This document shows, one piece after another, positions 46,650-58,656 of a DNA stretch of 64,000 nt (within the stretch, counting starts at the first letter, position 1; each line of letters opens with the position of its first letter). The notes below the pieces were generated by a model. The model saw only the letters and a list, made by a program, of their open reading frames with translations. It did no database searches and was not told the DNA's origin. The DNA is from Ignelater luminosus (taxonomy: Eukaryota > Arthropoda > Insecta > Coleoptera > Elateridae), in the NCBI GenBank assembly GCA_011009095.1, contig VTPC01008739.1:1-64000 (forward strand), in the 5' to 3' direction. The position numbers and the translations under genes were made by a program.

Positions 46650-48290
46650 AGTAAACTGAAGTGAATGGACGACTATCAAATGAACGAATGTGTTTGAATG
46701 AATAGCTAATGAATTACTGCCTCGAGAGTGGTGCAGCCACCGTCTTTACAGGGTTAGATGGAAAGCCCCACCACCTGTATTTCAAGGGGTTCCAACAGGG
46801 GCGATTTCTCAAATCGATTCTTGATTCCAAAAAGCAGATAATTTTAAATTTCTCAGCAGTGAAGCAATTTACTTTAGAGTAGTAGAGAGGCGCCCTTCAA
46901 TATTCCGCGTCTGATACGGATGTCGAACAAATAACTACATAAAATAATAGACACTTTAGAGTAACAAGCACGTAAAATATTTCATTTCGATATCTCACCT
47001 CGTTTTTGAAATATTGAGAAAACAAGAAATTTTATATGAAACTCTGACACCTTGTGTCTCGGAAACGGTGCACTTTAAGAAAAAAAGGTATAACACACAG
47101 TAGGCTTGATCTTTATTGAGAAATGTGCCTACCAAATATTTGAATTCATTTCCAAAACATCCTGTATGTTAAGAAAGTTTGTTTTAGGTGTACAAACTTC
47201 TTGCACCGCTGATACAAAATGTAACAAAGGAGTATTTTACCTAATTATAAATTGAGCATTAAACAAACTTATAATAGATTAAAAAATATAACAATGTAGT
47301 TTTGGGGCTCCCGGTGTACAGTTCCCCCGTCGCGTCGTATTCCTCTCTTGCACGGTCTAGGGTTGGTTAAAGCGTATTTCAGCATCAACGTCCTGTACAT
47401 AACAAATTATCGAAAGGGTTGTTACTGCTTCGGTGACAGTTTTTCACAAATATACCAAGACAAATTATTTTAATTTTCTGCTTTTCTCATTCAATAAATT
47501 TGCCTTTGGTAATATATCACTGAAGACAGTGTTTTAAGAATTAAAATTTGCTATTGTCCAATACGAAAACTAGAAGCTGTTTTGCTACTTTTATGATCCA
47601 TATAAGCTTCAAGATCCCAAACCACTATTGCTCCAGGCTTCCCAAAAAATCGCATATTTGAGAGGTTAGTTTACTAGCCCGTGAAGGTCTGTAGATAAGT
47701 TTGCTGCAGAGTGTTTTCACAATTAACCTCCATCTTTACTCCCCCTGATGACTAGTGAGATATGCGTAAAGAATCTCTATCTTATATGATTGTATGCCAT
47801 GTAGCGTTCAAAGGGTTGTTATCCTCTTAAGAAGAGTTGTTGACGGAAACGGAAAAAAGGTAAACTTAATTTTGAATGATTCTTTCACATAATTGGTTTT
47901 TCAATAAAATTTGTGGCATCGTTGATTTTTACGGGACTTTCGAAAGATGGTGGTTCAATCACATGATTTTTATGCGAACCCCTAAAACCGTTTTTAGCAG
48001 CTTACAAAAATTACATTACTTTTCACATACGTGAAAACCATCAAAATCGGAGGGGAACACTCGCTTGATGTTCCTTGTTAGTAACGGAATAAAAGGTTTT
48101 AGACGAAAGGTGTTACAAACAACACAAAATAACCCAAAATAGGGTGAGTTTTGACTTCATATTCTTGGTAACGCTTTAGTATTTCAATAAATGTTTACAG
48201 AATTTTTAACTTCCGAGAAGGATTTCTAAGTTTGCCTTTCTGAGCTGTATAGCGACCTTTACTATCAACTGATAAAGATTTTACAAAGAG
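46650..48290. other. No gene recognised
   Basis: AT-rich with a short GC-richer patch at 46720-46800. Sequence at 46980-47165 ends in ACATCCTGTATG, reminiscent of MITE termini, but no partner was found. No domain seen. Confidence 0.4.
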
Positions 48291-48304
48291 ATTTGTTTAT
48301 TTTT

Positions 48305-48720
48305 ATTAACTCGTCTCAAACAGAAGGTATATTCTCCTTTTCCTTCCATTCTTCTGCGTTCTCTCCTGCGACTGCCTCTTCATACGTGATTAGGTCCTCT
48401 GTCACTGTAAAGAAACTCACATCCCAATCTTGCGTACAAGTAGATATTTTTATTTCTCTTCTGTGTTTTCCTAACTGTTCATTTTTTTTCTATCATCTAT
48501 CTGTTCTTCTGTATCTAAACTGTTTAATTTTTCATCTGTATCTTCCAGTTTCACATTGATCGATTCTATCTCTTGTTCTTGTTCATTATCATACATATGT
48601 AACCTAATAATTTTTCCGTTCTATTTTTGCTTATTATTTTTCGTCACTTTGGGTTCTTCGAGTATTAAAACTGTATCTTGATGAATTCCAACCTTATTGT
48701 TTTTGAGAAAATAAACTTTA
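48305..48720 (-). other. Possible copia-derived acidic linker fragment
   Basis: The minus strand reads an acidic, lysine-rich text (EQEQEIESINVKLEDTDEK) broken by stops, similar in character to the linker between integrase and reverse transcriptase of copia elements. The left end (48305-48337) repeats a TTAACTCG.CTCAAACAGAA.GTATATT block also present at 51918-51949. Assignment is weak. Confidence 0.3.
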
Positions 48721-48844
48721 CAGCTCGACCAACCTCAGAAAAGCCCTCAGTGGGCGTGTACGGGGGAGCTACATGCTGACCAAGTACACTCGCATTCAAA
48801 AATCTTTAGGCGAGAAATTTAAATAAAACTAACCACCACCAATA

Positions 48845-49560
48845 ACATGTAATGGCAACAGTTCCGCGTAGTGTCCGCTCGGTACAGACGTCGGCAGTGG
48901 TCCCTCCCGGTCCCCAAACAGTGTACGCACTAGCCCGCGTCAGGCGCACCCGCCCCCCCGGCAATTCACCCCGGGTAGTGCGACCTGTTGCAGCTGCTAC
49001 TGGTAACCTTCGTTCTGGGGGGCGAAGGCCCAGTAGCGGCGCCGGCCTTTCCAGCCGGGGCACTCTGCGTTTGTGGGTGGACGCAGACTCCCGGAGCCGG
49101 TGTCCCTTTTCCACCCGAGTACGTCGTTGCCTAGGAGGAGAGGCGCGACTATTGGCGTGGGTGTATGATTTCCCTTTGCTTTCCTGGATTTCCGTACTCT
49201 GAACGGATCCTGGGCCGCGGCGTAAGTAGGTTTACGGCCCCGAAGTCCCCTTTATCACTGTCATCGTTCACTCCTAGCGGCCGCTACCAAGCTCACTCCC
49301 TACACCGCGCGAGTAGGGGTGTGGCTCTGAAAATTATTTGTATGTCGTTTCACCATCAGTTTACCGCGGGCAAAGTTCTTCTCCTACTACGTACGTTGTC
49401 CACATCTTCAACAAGTTCGACCACCAGAATCACCCGCGACAGCCGATGGATATCTATCATCGCCCCTGTCGCGGGCCCAACAAGGCCTTCTTCACGCCAA
49501 CTTCAGTATAATACCACCGCACGGGACAGGGGCACCTAACAAACAACTTCAACTTCAGTC
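48845..49560. other. GC-rich island of unknown function
   Basis: Abrupt GC rise in an otherwise AT-rich window, rich in CpG. Overlapping ORFs on both strands (116 codons plus at 48852; 102 codons minus ending 48806) follow from the composition and show no domain. It could be the 5' region of a retroelement, a host CpG-rich promoter/exon, or contamination-like horizontally acquired DNA. Confidence 0.4.
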
Positions 49561-50080
49561 ACCGAGGGGTCATTGGCCTCCAACACAACAATTCGCTTTG
49601 ACACCATTTTTACGCCGCCCCAACATCCCGAAGCGGCCATACAACGTCAAGCGCCGACCAATCACTCCACCGAAGAAAAACAATTAACAGTATTTTCCAC
49701 AAGCCACGCCTATCGGGCCCCGCCTACACTTCAGGTACATTAAACATCAATACAACACCAACGCCAAATGCAGCCCAGCTCACCGCACCAACATCAGCTA
49801 TAATATCGGACGCCGCCACCAACTCCATGCTGACATCAGCCCTCCTTGTGACACTGCAACTAGGAACCACCAGATCATTAATCCTGCTTCAACGGTTGGT
49901 CGAGTGCCGATGAACGCAAACGATGAACGTTCTCTGCTTCGCTATCCAATAATATATGCCATCCTCAGGCTGAAGAAGTTCTATGGGGGGACTTGAAACG
50001 GCCTCGCGCCTCCGGCGGGAAATCAACTTTGACTCGACTCGACTTGACATGTAATGGATTTAGGACAGCATTTTGTCAGT
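49561..50080. other. CA-rich transition region
   Basis: Strong strand bias (C and A rich on plus) and many CAAC/CACC words. It ends near a GGGGGGAC purine tract at 49987-49994 that could be a polypurine tract. No frame is open throughout. Confidence 0.3.
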
Positions 50081-50229
50081 TAATGTACTTGAGTAAAATT
50101 ACGCTCCTGATTGGTCGACGGTGTTTGTTATTGAAATTAGTTTGCATATTTTCCGGAGCTTTTCCGAGGTTGGTCGTGCTGTATATCCTTTTACTATTTC
50201 ATTATATCCCACGAAAATTGCATCTTCAT

Positions 50230-51720
50230 TCTTAGCATTTAACTTTCAGTTTTTTTTCGTTCGGAATAGGGACAGCTACTTTCTAACCAAACCCTTTAAA
50301 AATTGCCACATTGGATTTTTTGTTACACCATAATTCAAAACATGTCTGGTCTTTTATAGGACAATTTCCAAATCTGTTTAATACAGAAACTGCTGAATTG
50401 ACAGCTTCGGTCCACAGTAATTTTTCTTGATTTTTACTATGTAAGACTGTTCTTGCAGCTTCTACTACTCTGCTCTGCCATTCTGCTCTGGAGAGTACCT
50501 ACACATAAGATTTTTCATGACGTGTTCCTGTTTTCTCGAATAGCTTTGAGTTAATAAACTCTAGGCCAATATCTGTTTGTGCGTAAAGTGAGAACTTTAT
50601 TCCATGTTTGTTTTTCAACCAAAGTTATAAAATCTTGAATCTTTTCTTTTGATTCTGATTTGTTTTTTAAGAAATAGACAAATCTATATTCTGAAAAATC
50701 GTTTTTCAGCAACAGAAAATACTTTACTCCTCCTAAAGACGATACTTCAAAGGGACCGCATAAATCTTCACGAATTAGTCCGCACGTCTTCTTGTCTCGG
50801 GATACACTTGCTGGAAATGGAAATCTGTTTGCTTACCAGCAAGGCATCCTTTACAAAAAGGGTCAGTTTTTTCTTTGTATTTTGTGTTCCTCTCTTTTAA
50901 ATTTCTTTTTCTTAATTAAGATGAACGTGCCCGAATTAGCGGTACCAGTCTGTTAAGCTTTCAACTATAGTGCATTGTGACATCATAGTGTTATTGATTT
51001 TAGGCTTGAAACACATTTTATATATTTTACCTTGTCTCTGTGCTACTGCTCTAACTTTACCGTCTGTATTTAGCAATTTGCAGTTATCCATATCAGAATA
51101 CATATCAAAATTCACTGCTGACCATTCCAGGTTTGTGCCTGCACTTTTCCTATTCCTCTGACCTCCAGAAGCGTTCTATTTCGGACTTTTATTCGTCTAT
51201 TTTTTTCTAACTCCTGTACATTTTGAAATAAATTGCCATTCTTACACATATGCTCAGTAGCTTCACTATTCAACCACCAATCATTCTTTGTGGTCCATGA
51301 CTGTCCCACTAAAACTGTTATGTCATCTGTACAATTAAGTAAGCTTGAGCTTAAACAAGTTGAGCCCTGAGTGGTTGCTTTTTTATCTCTTTCTCTCTTT
51401 TTCTTTTTAAACCAACAATCTTAAATCAAGTGCCTTTTTTTTAACAATAATGACACGTTTTCTTGCCATCTTTAAACTTTAATACTAGACAGTTTTTCCT
51501 AACATTTGACCTGGTTTATTACATTCAAAATCTTTTATGTCTTTTTGTTGCTTTACTATGTTACATCTACTAACCAAAGCTGTTACCTTCTCTGAATATT
51601 TATTTCTTTCTTGAGCTTTTGCGTCTTTACTCTCCCAATCCTTAGTGGACGTGGATGGTATTATAGTCGTACCCTCTACTATTTCATATTTGATTTAAGA
51701 ACTACGTGAATTTGAAACTT
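50230..51720 (-). pseudogene. Ty1/copia gag-pol remnant
   Basis: Minus-strand order: Gag N-terminal text IVEGTTIIPS..TKDWESKDAKAQ (51690-51610), an internal deletion, then zinc knuckle TCHYCKKKG..KDCW (near 51450-51410). The protease region (51309-51112) reads WWLNSEATEHMC, where the family's DSG active site is Asn-Ser-Glu. Then come the GAG-pre-integrase region (CKLLNTDGKV near 51080, KIYKMCF near 51020) and integrase-like pieces (LSRAEWQSRVVEAART near 50470; ELWCNKK near 50320). Many stops. Reverse transcriptase and LTRs were not found nearby. Confidence 0.78.
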
Positions 51721-51917
51721 TCACATGTTAAATTTTACTAGTAATGCTGCCTGATCTATGTTTTCTTTTCTATCGGCGTCTTCTTACTCACTTAGCCCAA
51801 CACTGAATAGTATTATTACAGACTACGCGTACTACGTTTTCCTGCCAACACTTCTAACCTCGAAAAACAAATCTTTTTTGATTTTTAGAATAACCGCGAT
51901 ACTGGGCCCATAACCTA

Positions 51918-51949
51918 TTAACTCGACTCAAACAGAAAGTATATTTTCT
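51918..51949. repeat. Short direct repeat of 48305-48337
   Basis: TTAACTCG(A/T)CTCAAACAGAA(A/G)GTATATT occurs at both places on the same strand, 3.6 kb apart, at the two edges of the copia-related region. Confidence 0.6.
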
Positions 51950-51961
51950 TGTAGTACGTCT

Positions 51962-52045
51962 AACTTCTTCTACATCTTGAATTTTCATATAATTGCAATA
52001 AATTTAAAATGATCTAACAAAGTTACATTAATTCGTGTTAAAACA
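51962..52045. repeat. Dispersed repeat, partner at 189-270
   Basis: See the entry at 189-270. Confidence 0.5.
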
Positions 52046-53790
52046 TTACTTGTATTTGCAAACAATACTTGTTTTAACATTTATAAAGTAAGTGTAAATA
52101 GTTTAAAATAGATAAATCTGTTTAAAAATAGTAAGTACAGTCATTGCAGATATTGCAACATGCAGCATGCTAAGTGACCCAAATTATATTCCTTGAATTA
52201 ATTATTTATGACTAAATGAGTTTTTGTTGTAAACAATTAAAGAAGCTATCCAAGAACGTTTATAATTAAGAGAAAAATTATCCAATTAAAAACAAATTGG
52301 TCGCTAAACCCTTTAGTTGTATGATAACTTTCTTTTCAAGAACTCCTGGGTTTTCCCTGCTTTTCATATAGTATTCTAAGAAAAAAGATAATCGTATTAT
52401 ACTAAACCTGTCGATTTTGTATTTTTAAAGCAATTGCTTTAATTAGAAATTCAGAGAGACATCTAACGGATGCAATTTGTTAAGTTATACAATTCACTTA
52501 TTTTACGACACAAACTCAAACTCACACATATATATATATATATATATATACATACGCATAAACGATGTTTATTTTCATTTCACTGTTTCAAATTCGTAGA
52601 GGATTCTGTTTAATTACAGTACTAATTATTGCCCGCCACAATTACTTCTAATGGGATTTAGAACTTCCACAACGTTTATCACGTAGGTCTTACAGCAGTT
52701 ATCCATATTTTCGTCCCTTTACCTGGATTATTCAGATTAAATGTTAATCAGTTTGAATGTCTGAGTAGGGTTTGTAAACTTTTAACTGCTAAAGACAGTT
52801 TCAGTCGGTTTTCTCAATTAAAAAAGAAACTTTAATTTTATTATTGTTAATCTTCTATTTGAATATTCTTCTTTGGTAATAAATAAGTATAATTAAACAA
52901 ATTACCAAATTGTATAAACCATGATTCATTTACATCTGTTTTAAACGCTCTTGCAAAAGCAGCGAAACGAAATGATTATCTTGAAAAAGGTAACAATGAT
53001 TTAAATTCATGGTTGAAGTGAAGGGAATTAAATTTTTTTTTGCACACTAATTAAAGCTATTTATTATTTTAAAACAATAAAACAAATAAAAAGATTCCCA
53101 ACAAGTAAAAAAGTTAAAATTTATATCAAGGATAAAATTAAATTCCTAATAATCGATAACGAGGTTATAATCTTGATACGCATTAGAATGGAAACCTGTA
53201 GTAGTTAGTTACCTACATTTAAAATATTTTTATTTTGTAAATGAATGTAAAATTACGTATGATTAAAAAAAAAGGTATACGCAGCAAAATAGTTGTTAAA
53301 GATTGTGCTTGTAAACAAATTGTAAAGTCATGTTGGTACCACAAATTTCTTAAGCTTTTGTTGGCGATTCCGGGAATATTTATTTTAATTTATCGCGTAT
53401 AGTCAAGAAAAAAGCTTCAAAAAACGGTTAAAAGTGCTAGAACAAAGTTAAAACAAAAAAGTTTGATTTTTTATGATTGTTAATTGTGAAGCAAAGAAAT
53501 ATCAAATACCAGAAGAATTTAATCAACTGGGGTACGTATCACATTGAATGAGGATTTTTAAAGTATCAAATTAAAGTTTGTAAAAGGAAAAAACGAGAAT
53601 TTAAAAGAAATTCGTTTATTAATTGTTAGCAAAGTTGGAGTAGGTAACAGTTTTACTTTGGTATGTTGTGGTAGCCGCGTTCAAGTGAATGGTGATACGA
53701 CACTAGCAATGTTTTTAGTCAGCTGGGGGGGTTCCCAGCTCTCTCGTTCCTTTTCTTGGAGTCTGTAACTAGAATGAACTTTTTACAATG
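52046..53790. other. AT-rich, no gene recognised
   Basis: Contains a (TA)n microsatellite at 52527-52551. Otherwise no motif, inverted repeat or sizeable ORF. Confidence 0.5.
52527..52551. repeat. (TA)n microsatellite
   Basis: About 12 TA units. Confidence 0.9.
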
Positions 53791-53791
53791 T

Positions 53792-54040
53792 TCTGGCACA
53801 GATTAAATAAAGGTCAGATATTACACTTCGGCAAATTTGTGGATTCTATTGCTCTTTCTCTCAAAGAAACTCCTAGAGCTTGCTATTTTGACATGTACTG
53901 CGCAAGCAGCACAGAGTGGTACGCAGAGTAGGCGTGGTAAACTCCCAGAGCTGCAAATGTGCAAATGTGCAGAGACAAAAAATGGGAAATTGGTAGAATA
54001 GAGAGCGAAATATCTGACCTTTATTTAATCTGTGGCACTG
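53792..54040. mobile_element. ~250-bp MITE-like inverted repeat
   Basis: TCTGGCACAGATTAAATAAA at 53792 and its inverted copy ending at 54040 match over about 30 bp (differences in the outermost few). The interior is unrelated and non-coding. Target duplication not resolved. Confidence 0.6.
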
Positions 54041-54089
54041 GTCTCCATATTGGGTCTTCTGAACACCAACTCGGAAGCTCTTGAAAAGA

Positions 54090-54165
54090 TCTTCTGGCAA
54101 CTAAAGGTCTAATTCAGAAGGTTCTGAGGACGTTCTCTTTGTGCTGATCTACAACCCTATTTATA
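54090..54165. repeat. Short repeat, partner at 60799-60885
   Basis: TCTTCTGG.AACTAAAGGTCT followed by AATTCAGAAGGTT is shared with 60799 onward. The first 35 bases are almost identical, then similarity fades. Confidence 0.65.
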
Positions 54166-54179
54166 TATCGACACCTTAA

Positions 54180-54548
54180 AAACTCCAAGAGAAAATCCAA
54201 ACGCATCTGTCACGTATTCTGAAAGATTTATAAGAGATAAAAGCTTCCTTTTGTAGAAGTCGATAGATCGAGCTCGAGAACGTGTCTGATGTTGTGTATG
54301 TATAAATACAAGCTAATATCAAACAGGCAGGCAGGCTTTAGAAAACATAGAGAGGCAATAGAGCAAGTTTCCAGGCTAACTCAGGAGATTAAAGACCGTT
54401 TTCACCGCAAGCAAAGCACTCTGGCTGTATTAATCGATTTTAATATTGCCTTTAAACGGGTACGGAGGAAGAAACTACTTAGTTAATTATACAACTCCTC
54501 GATCTCAAAGAAAATATGTACAGAGCTACCTCCTCCTTTCTTTCACAG

Positions 54549-54584
<36 letters not shown>

Positions 54585-56110
54585 GAAATATGGCGAAGCC
54601 CCCTCTCAGTACAGCAGACCAAGCACGGACTGCCTCAAGGATCTGCCATCAGCCCCGTTTTCTTTAATTTAATGATCAACGATGTTATTGCTGCAGTCCA
54701 GAGTATCTCTGGCACCCAAGCTCTACTTTATGCAGATGACTTAGTCGTTTGGGCAACCAGCAGTAAGATAAAAGCGTTAGAGGCGACCATAAACCAGGCC
54801 TTAGCTCAACTTTCATCTTGGACTAATAAAAATGAAATAGTCGTCAACTCAGAGTCCAATTCCTTAAGTGAAACGAAATCTGCTACTTATTTAAGGGTTC
54901 AGTGTGACACTAAGTTGCAGTAGTCAAAGCACGTTGATCAGGTAGCACACAAGGGAAGTAAGCGAATGAGGTTACTGAGAAGACTAGCAAGAACGAAATG
55001 GGGAGCAAAGGAAAACTTCTTGAAGCTGGCATACACCGCGCATGTGAGACCCGTGATTGCCACAGCCCCTAAGACTACCCTGGAGAAGCTAGATAGAACT
55101 CAGAACCAAGCTCTGAGATTGATAACTGGGGGTCCCAGCTCTACCCCTATTAACGCGATGGAATTCCAAACCGGTGTAGATCCCCTATAGATAAGAAGAA
55201 ACTTAGCAGTCATTATTCTAAATGAAAAGGTAAATCGTCTAGAGATGCACTACTGGAAAAACTATAAACCGCCCACCTAGCGACTAAAAACACAAAAATT
55301 CTCTGAAAACGCTTCCGAGGTTGGAGGGTCATATAATCTAAATATAAAAAAGAGAGTATCCTTCCCAGGATATGAAATTAGGGATGATTTGGTGCGACAC
55401 ATCTCCAAGGCGAGCTTAGACTCGACCAAGCCGATGAATAAAAGTAAAACTCCAACATCCATGCAAAGAGCCATTGCACTGGGAACTATTCATGAAAGAT
55501 ATCTAGTCACAGAGCGGATCCACGTGTACGCCGATGCCTCAGCGCTTGATGCTCGTGGTAACGGGGGCGTAAGAGTCACATTAAAAACTTCCAGATCTCG
55601 CAGGAAATCGGGGCATTGGCCTCAAATTAAAATGGAAAGGTAAAAGTTGTCGTGCTAGCCTTTGAACGCCTTAAAGTCGAGCGTAAAATTGAAGCAGTTT
55701 TGCTTATTGATTACCAGGCAGATATTCTGGCTCTCATGTTCCTGGAAGATAACTGTTCAACGCTGGATGTCCGCCGCAGTCAGCAACTGATGTCAGAGTT
55801 GATAAGCTCTGGGTGGACTATCTGCCTACAGTGGATCGCCAGTCACTGTAAAGTGAGGAGAAACGAGTGAAGCTGATAGATTGGCATAAGAGGGCTCTGA
55901 GAAGAAGCAACCCCAAGTACCCTGAAAATCCAACACAGCAAAAAGATTGTTAAGAGGAGCACTAAAGAGTGAAATAAAAGCCAGGCATGCTGTGCCTCAA
56001 GCATAGGCTTTGCGTGCCATGTGGTGGATAAGAAGATATGACTGGTGCCCACTTCAACGACTGTGAAGCGCTTGCACAATTACGACTGCCAGAACGGCAA
56101 GATCAACAAT
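54180..56110 (+). pseudogene. LINE with reverse transcriptase and RNase H (I/Loa-like)
   Basis: Frame at 54289: ISNRQAGFRKHREAIEQV, then STLAVLIDFNIAFKRV (reverse transcriptase fingers and palm). Frame at 54516: HGLPQGSAISPVFFNLMIND, LLYADDLVVWA (catalytic DD near 54733), then LSSWTNKNEI. Frame at 54966: RTKWGAKENFLKL, LDRTQNQALRLITG and STPINAMEFQTGVDPL (thumb). RNase H pieces are VYADASALDARGNGG (55530), VLLIDYQADILAL (55700) and SSGWTICLQWIASHCKVRRNE (55808-55870). The intact domain would need its Asp/Glu/His residues and is split by stops. A (TA)n tract lies inside the reverse transcriptase frame. Clade assignment is inferred from the RNase H. Confidence 0.8.
54553..54580. repeat. (TA)n microsatellite inside the LINE reverse transcriptase
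   Basis: About 13 TA units, read as alternating Ile-Tyr in the open frame. Likely post-insertion expansion. Confidence 0.9.
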
Positions 56111-56490
56111 GTAGTAAGACTAGTACAATTTATTGGGCTGCTCGCCGCCAAATAATGATCTGTCGAAAGTATGTCTAGATAAGAATTTGTGTTTGACAGC
56201 TTGACTTTAGTACTATTGGATCAAGCTCGAGCAGTGACAACTTATCACTTCGCTTTAGCCTGGGCGCAAAGATAATGTTTTATTATAGTTGGATTTCAAT
56301 CCGTTAAACTGAATCTTTATACTGCGATACAATTACAATTAAGTCGGGAAATAGACGTGTCTGTTACATTTAGATCAGGAATTGTGAGGAAGGAACGGCC
56401 AATTAGAAAATGACTAAGAGTTTGGATTTCTAAATCATTTGGATTAATATTAAACGAAGTTAGTGGACGTGTTTATCATATCTGCTGAAT

Positions 56491-57776
56491 TACGAGGTCT
56501 GAAAAGTTTCCGACCTCAACGTGAAGATGGCAGCACTCGTAAATAAAAGCTACTGAATTTCGTTGTTCATCTGTTGACAGTTACTCACCAAAATTTCAGC
56601 CATTCTGGACGCGCAGTTTTTATGTAACAGTCGTTTGAGTGAGTTGATGTGAGTTTTTTTGTGAAAATGGACAAAATCGAGTATCGAGCTGTCATTAAAT
56701 ATTTGTTTTTGAAAGGCAATACGCCTTCGCAAATAAAAGATGAGTTGGATTCTGTGTATGGGGACTCTGCACCATCATTTACCAAAGTGAAATTTTGGGC
56801 TGCTGAATTTAAACGTGGCCGTAAGAGCTTGGGAGACGATGAACGTTCGGGACGTCCAAAAACTGCAACTACCGACGAAAACATCGCCAAAGTTCACCAA
56901 ATGGTGCTAGACGACCGCCGAATTAAAGTGAGAGAGATAGCAGAGGTTATGAACATGTCAAAAGAACGTGTTTGTCACATATTAAATCAACATTTAGGCA
57001 TGAGAAAGCTGTCCGCGCGTTGGGTGCCGCGTTTGCTCACGTTAGACCAAAAACGTGTTCGAATGAATATTTCCAACGCTCTTTTGGCGCAGTCTAGGCG
57101 AAATAAATCCGAGTTTTGGCGCCGATTAATTACTGTAGATGAAACTTGGATACACCATTATACGCCCGAAACAAAAATACAGTCCAAACAGTGGACTGCA
57201 AAGGGGGAACCGGCTCCAAAAAAAGCAAAAACTGTTTTTTCGGCTGGGAAAGTGATAGCGACCGTTTTTTGGGATAGTCATGGAGTTATTTTAATCTTCA
57301 AAAAGGAAAAACTATTACAGGAGCATACTATGCATCATTACTTGACAAGCTGAAGGCAGAACTTGCGAAAAAACGGCCACATTTGCAGAAAAAGAAAATC
57401 CTGTTTCACCAAGACAACGCACCGTGTCACACCTCAGCGGTTGCCATGGCGAAAATCCACGAATTACGGTTTGAACTGCTTGACCCTCCGCTTTACTCAC
57501 CAGATCTAGCCCCAAGCGACTTCTTTTTATTCCCTCATCTAAAAATTGCGCTCGGAGGACAAAGATTTTCGTCAAATGAAGAGGCAATCACCTTCGTGAA
57601 CAATTATTTTGCAGACAAAAATGCCGAGTACTATTTGGACGGGTTACAGAGATGTGAGCATCGCTGGGAGAAGTGTGTAGAGTTACAAGGAGACTATGTT
57701 GAAAAATAAAAAAAAATTTTCAGAAAAAATGTCTTGTATCTTTGTTAGGTCGGAAACTTTTCAGACCACCCTCGTA
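56491..57776 (+). mobile_element. mariner transposon, both ends and TA duplication present
   Basis: TA at 56491-56492 and 57775-57776 flank the 1282-bp element. Left end CGAGG..TCTGAAAAGTTTCC; right end, inverted, CGAGGGTGGTCTGAAAAGTT. The left end has lost three bases. Length and termini fit the mellifera group (family knowledge). Inserted in the BEL/Pao remnant. Confidence 0.95.
56667..57709 (+). pseudogene. mariner transposase (DD34D), one frameshift
   Basis: ATG at 56667 (MDKIEYRAVIKYLFLKG). A helix-turn-helix region covers about residues 1-110 (GRPKTAT, VREIAEVMNMSKERV). The catalytic domain has the first Asp in TVDETWIHHYTPETK (near 57140), the second in FHQDNAPCHTS (near 57412) and the third in SPDLAPSDFFLFPHL (near 57518), giving D,D34D. 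A net frameshift near 57295-57312 separates the first from the second and third Asp. Everything else is intact, about 345 residues as in the family. The stop at 57707-57709 is shortly before the right terminus. Confidence 0.95.
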
Positions 57777-58311
57777 CTTTTTGAGCTAACATAGTGTCAA
57801 TGATTTTTATCTGTTAGTATTTGTATCTTAACTACTCTATTGGCAACGTACATTTCCATCTATTTGGATCTGAATTTAACCTAGTGAGCGTGATTTGAGA
57901 ATCAGTACTCGCTACTGATTTTCAAAAATATTTTTGAGTTTATTGACCAATTGCGCTGCTAAGACTGCTGCATGCAGTTCTAATCTAGGTAACGTAAAAC
58001 ATTTGATTAGAACACCTCTTGATTTTGCTGCTATAAAAGAAGTGGTAACTTTGTTAGTATCAGATAATGATTTCAAGTAGACGCATGCACCATGCGCTTT
58101 ATGTGATGCATCGCATCTAGCAAAACTCTTATTTCCCTCTGCCCATTTGGCCCAAAAATTTTTATTTGAGCTGTTGGCAAAATCATATGATGGTACATTA
58201 ATTGTGTAGTTACAATTGAGACTAACTTGTGTTGAATGATCGTCTGATCATCTGCCTGTAAGTTTTCATTGTTTAAATTCTTATTTTCTTTGTCTGCTGC
58301 GATATGCAACG
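57777..58311 (-). other. BEL/Pao segment between the two insertions
   Basis: Carries the protease-like and RNase H-region motifs described for the BEL/Pao remnant. Confidence 0.7.
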
Positions 58312-58322
58312 CAGAATGATAC

Positions 58323-58411
58323 TTTGTATTTATTAATTTATATTAATATACTCCAATTTGGATGGGGTCCATTTAATTATATATATACATGTATTTTAAA
58401 TGTTATGTGTG
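58323..58411 (+). repeat. 89-bp direct repeat A of hammerhead element
   Basis: Starts TTTGTATTTATTAATT, ends TGTTATGTGTG. Three differences from repeat B. Confidence 0.92.
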
Positions 58412-58543
58412 TTAAATTAGCTAGGTGGCTACGTTGACCCTTGCACCTTGTGTGTTTGCTGGTGACGATCATTAGATGTCGCCGTTGAAGCTTCATGCTA
58501 TGCATGGCATTATTCTAGCTCTATATATAAGGCAGTATGAAGT

Positions 58544-58635
58544 ATGTGAGAATTGTAAAACGTTATCCTCTACTGATGAGACCAAAATAAGGTCGAAACA
58601 GATCTGTCTAGAGGTACGTTATACAATTCTCACAT
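58544..58635 (+). ncRNA. Type I hammerhead ribozyme
   Basis: Core: CTGATGA (58573-58579), stem II GACC/GGTC (58580-58583 with 58591-58594) closed by an AAAATAA loop, then GAAA (58595-58598). Stem III is very short (A15.1-U, CA/TG) with a GATC loop. The cleavage triplet GTC ends at 58608. Stem I is long: CCTCTA (58567-58572) pairs with TAGAGG (58609-58614), an internal bulge follows, then ATGTGAGAATTGTA at 58544 pairs with its inverted copy ending at 58635. All invariant core positions of the motif are present. Self-cleavage of the RNA after 58608 is predicted. Confidence 0.93.
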
Positions 58636-58656
58636 TTAAAACTGTTTGTAGAATCC

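Noticed and set aside
48806..49202. ORFs of 102 and 116 codons on opposite strands in the GC-rich island
   Set aside because: Long stop-free runs are expected from GC-rich composition; low-complexity Arg/Pro/Gly text and no domain.
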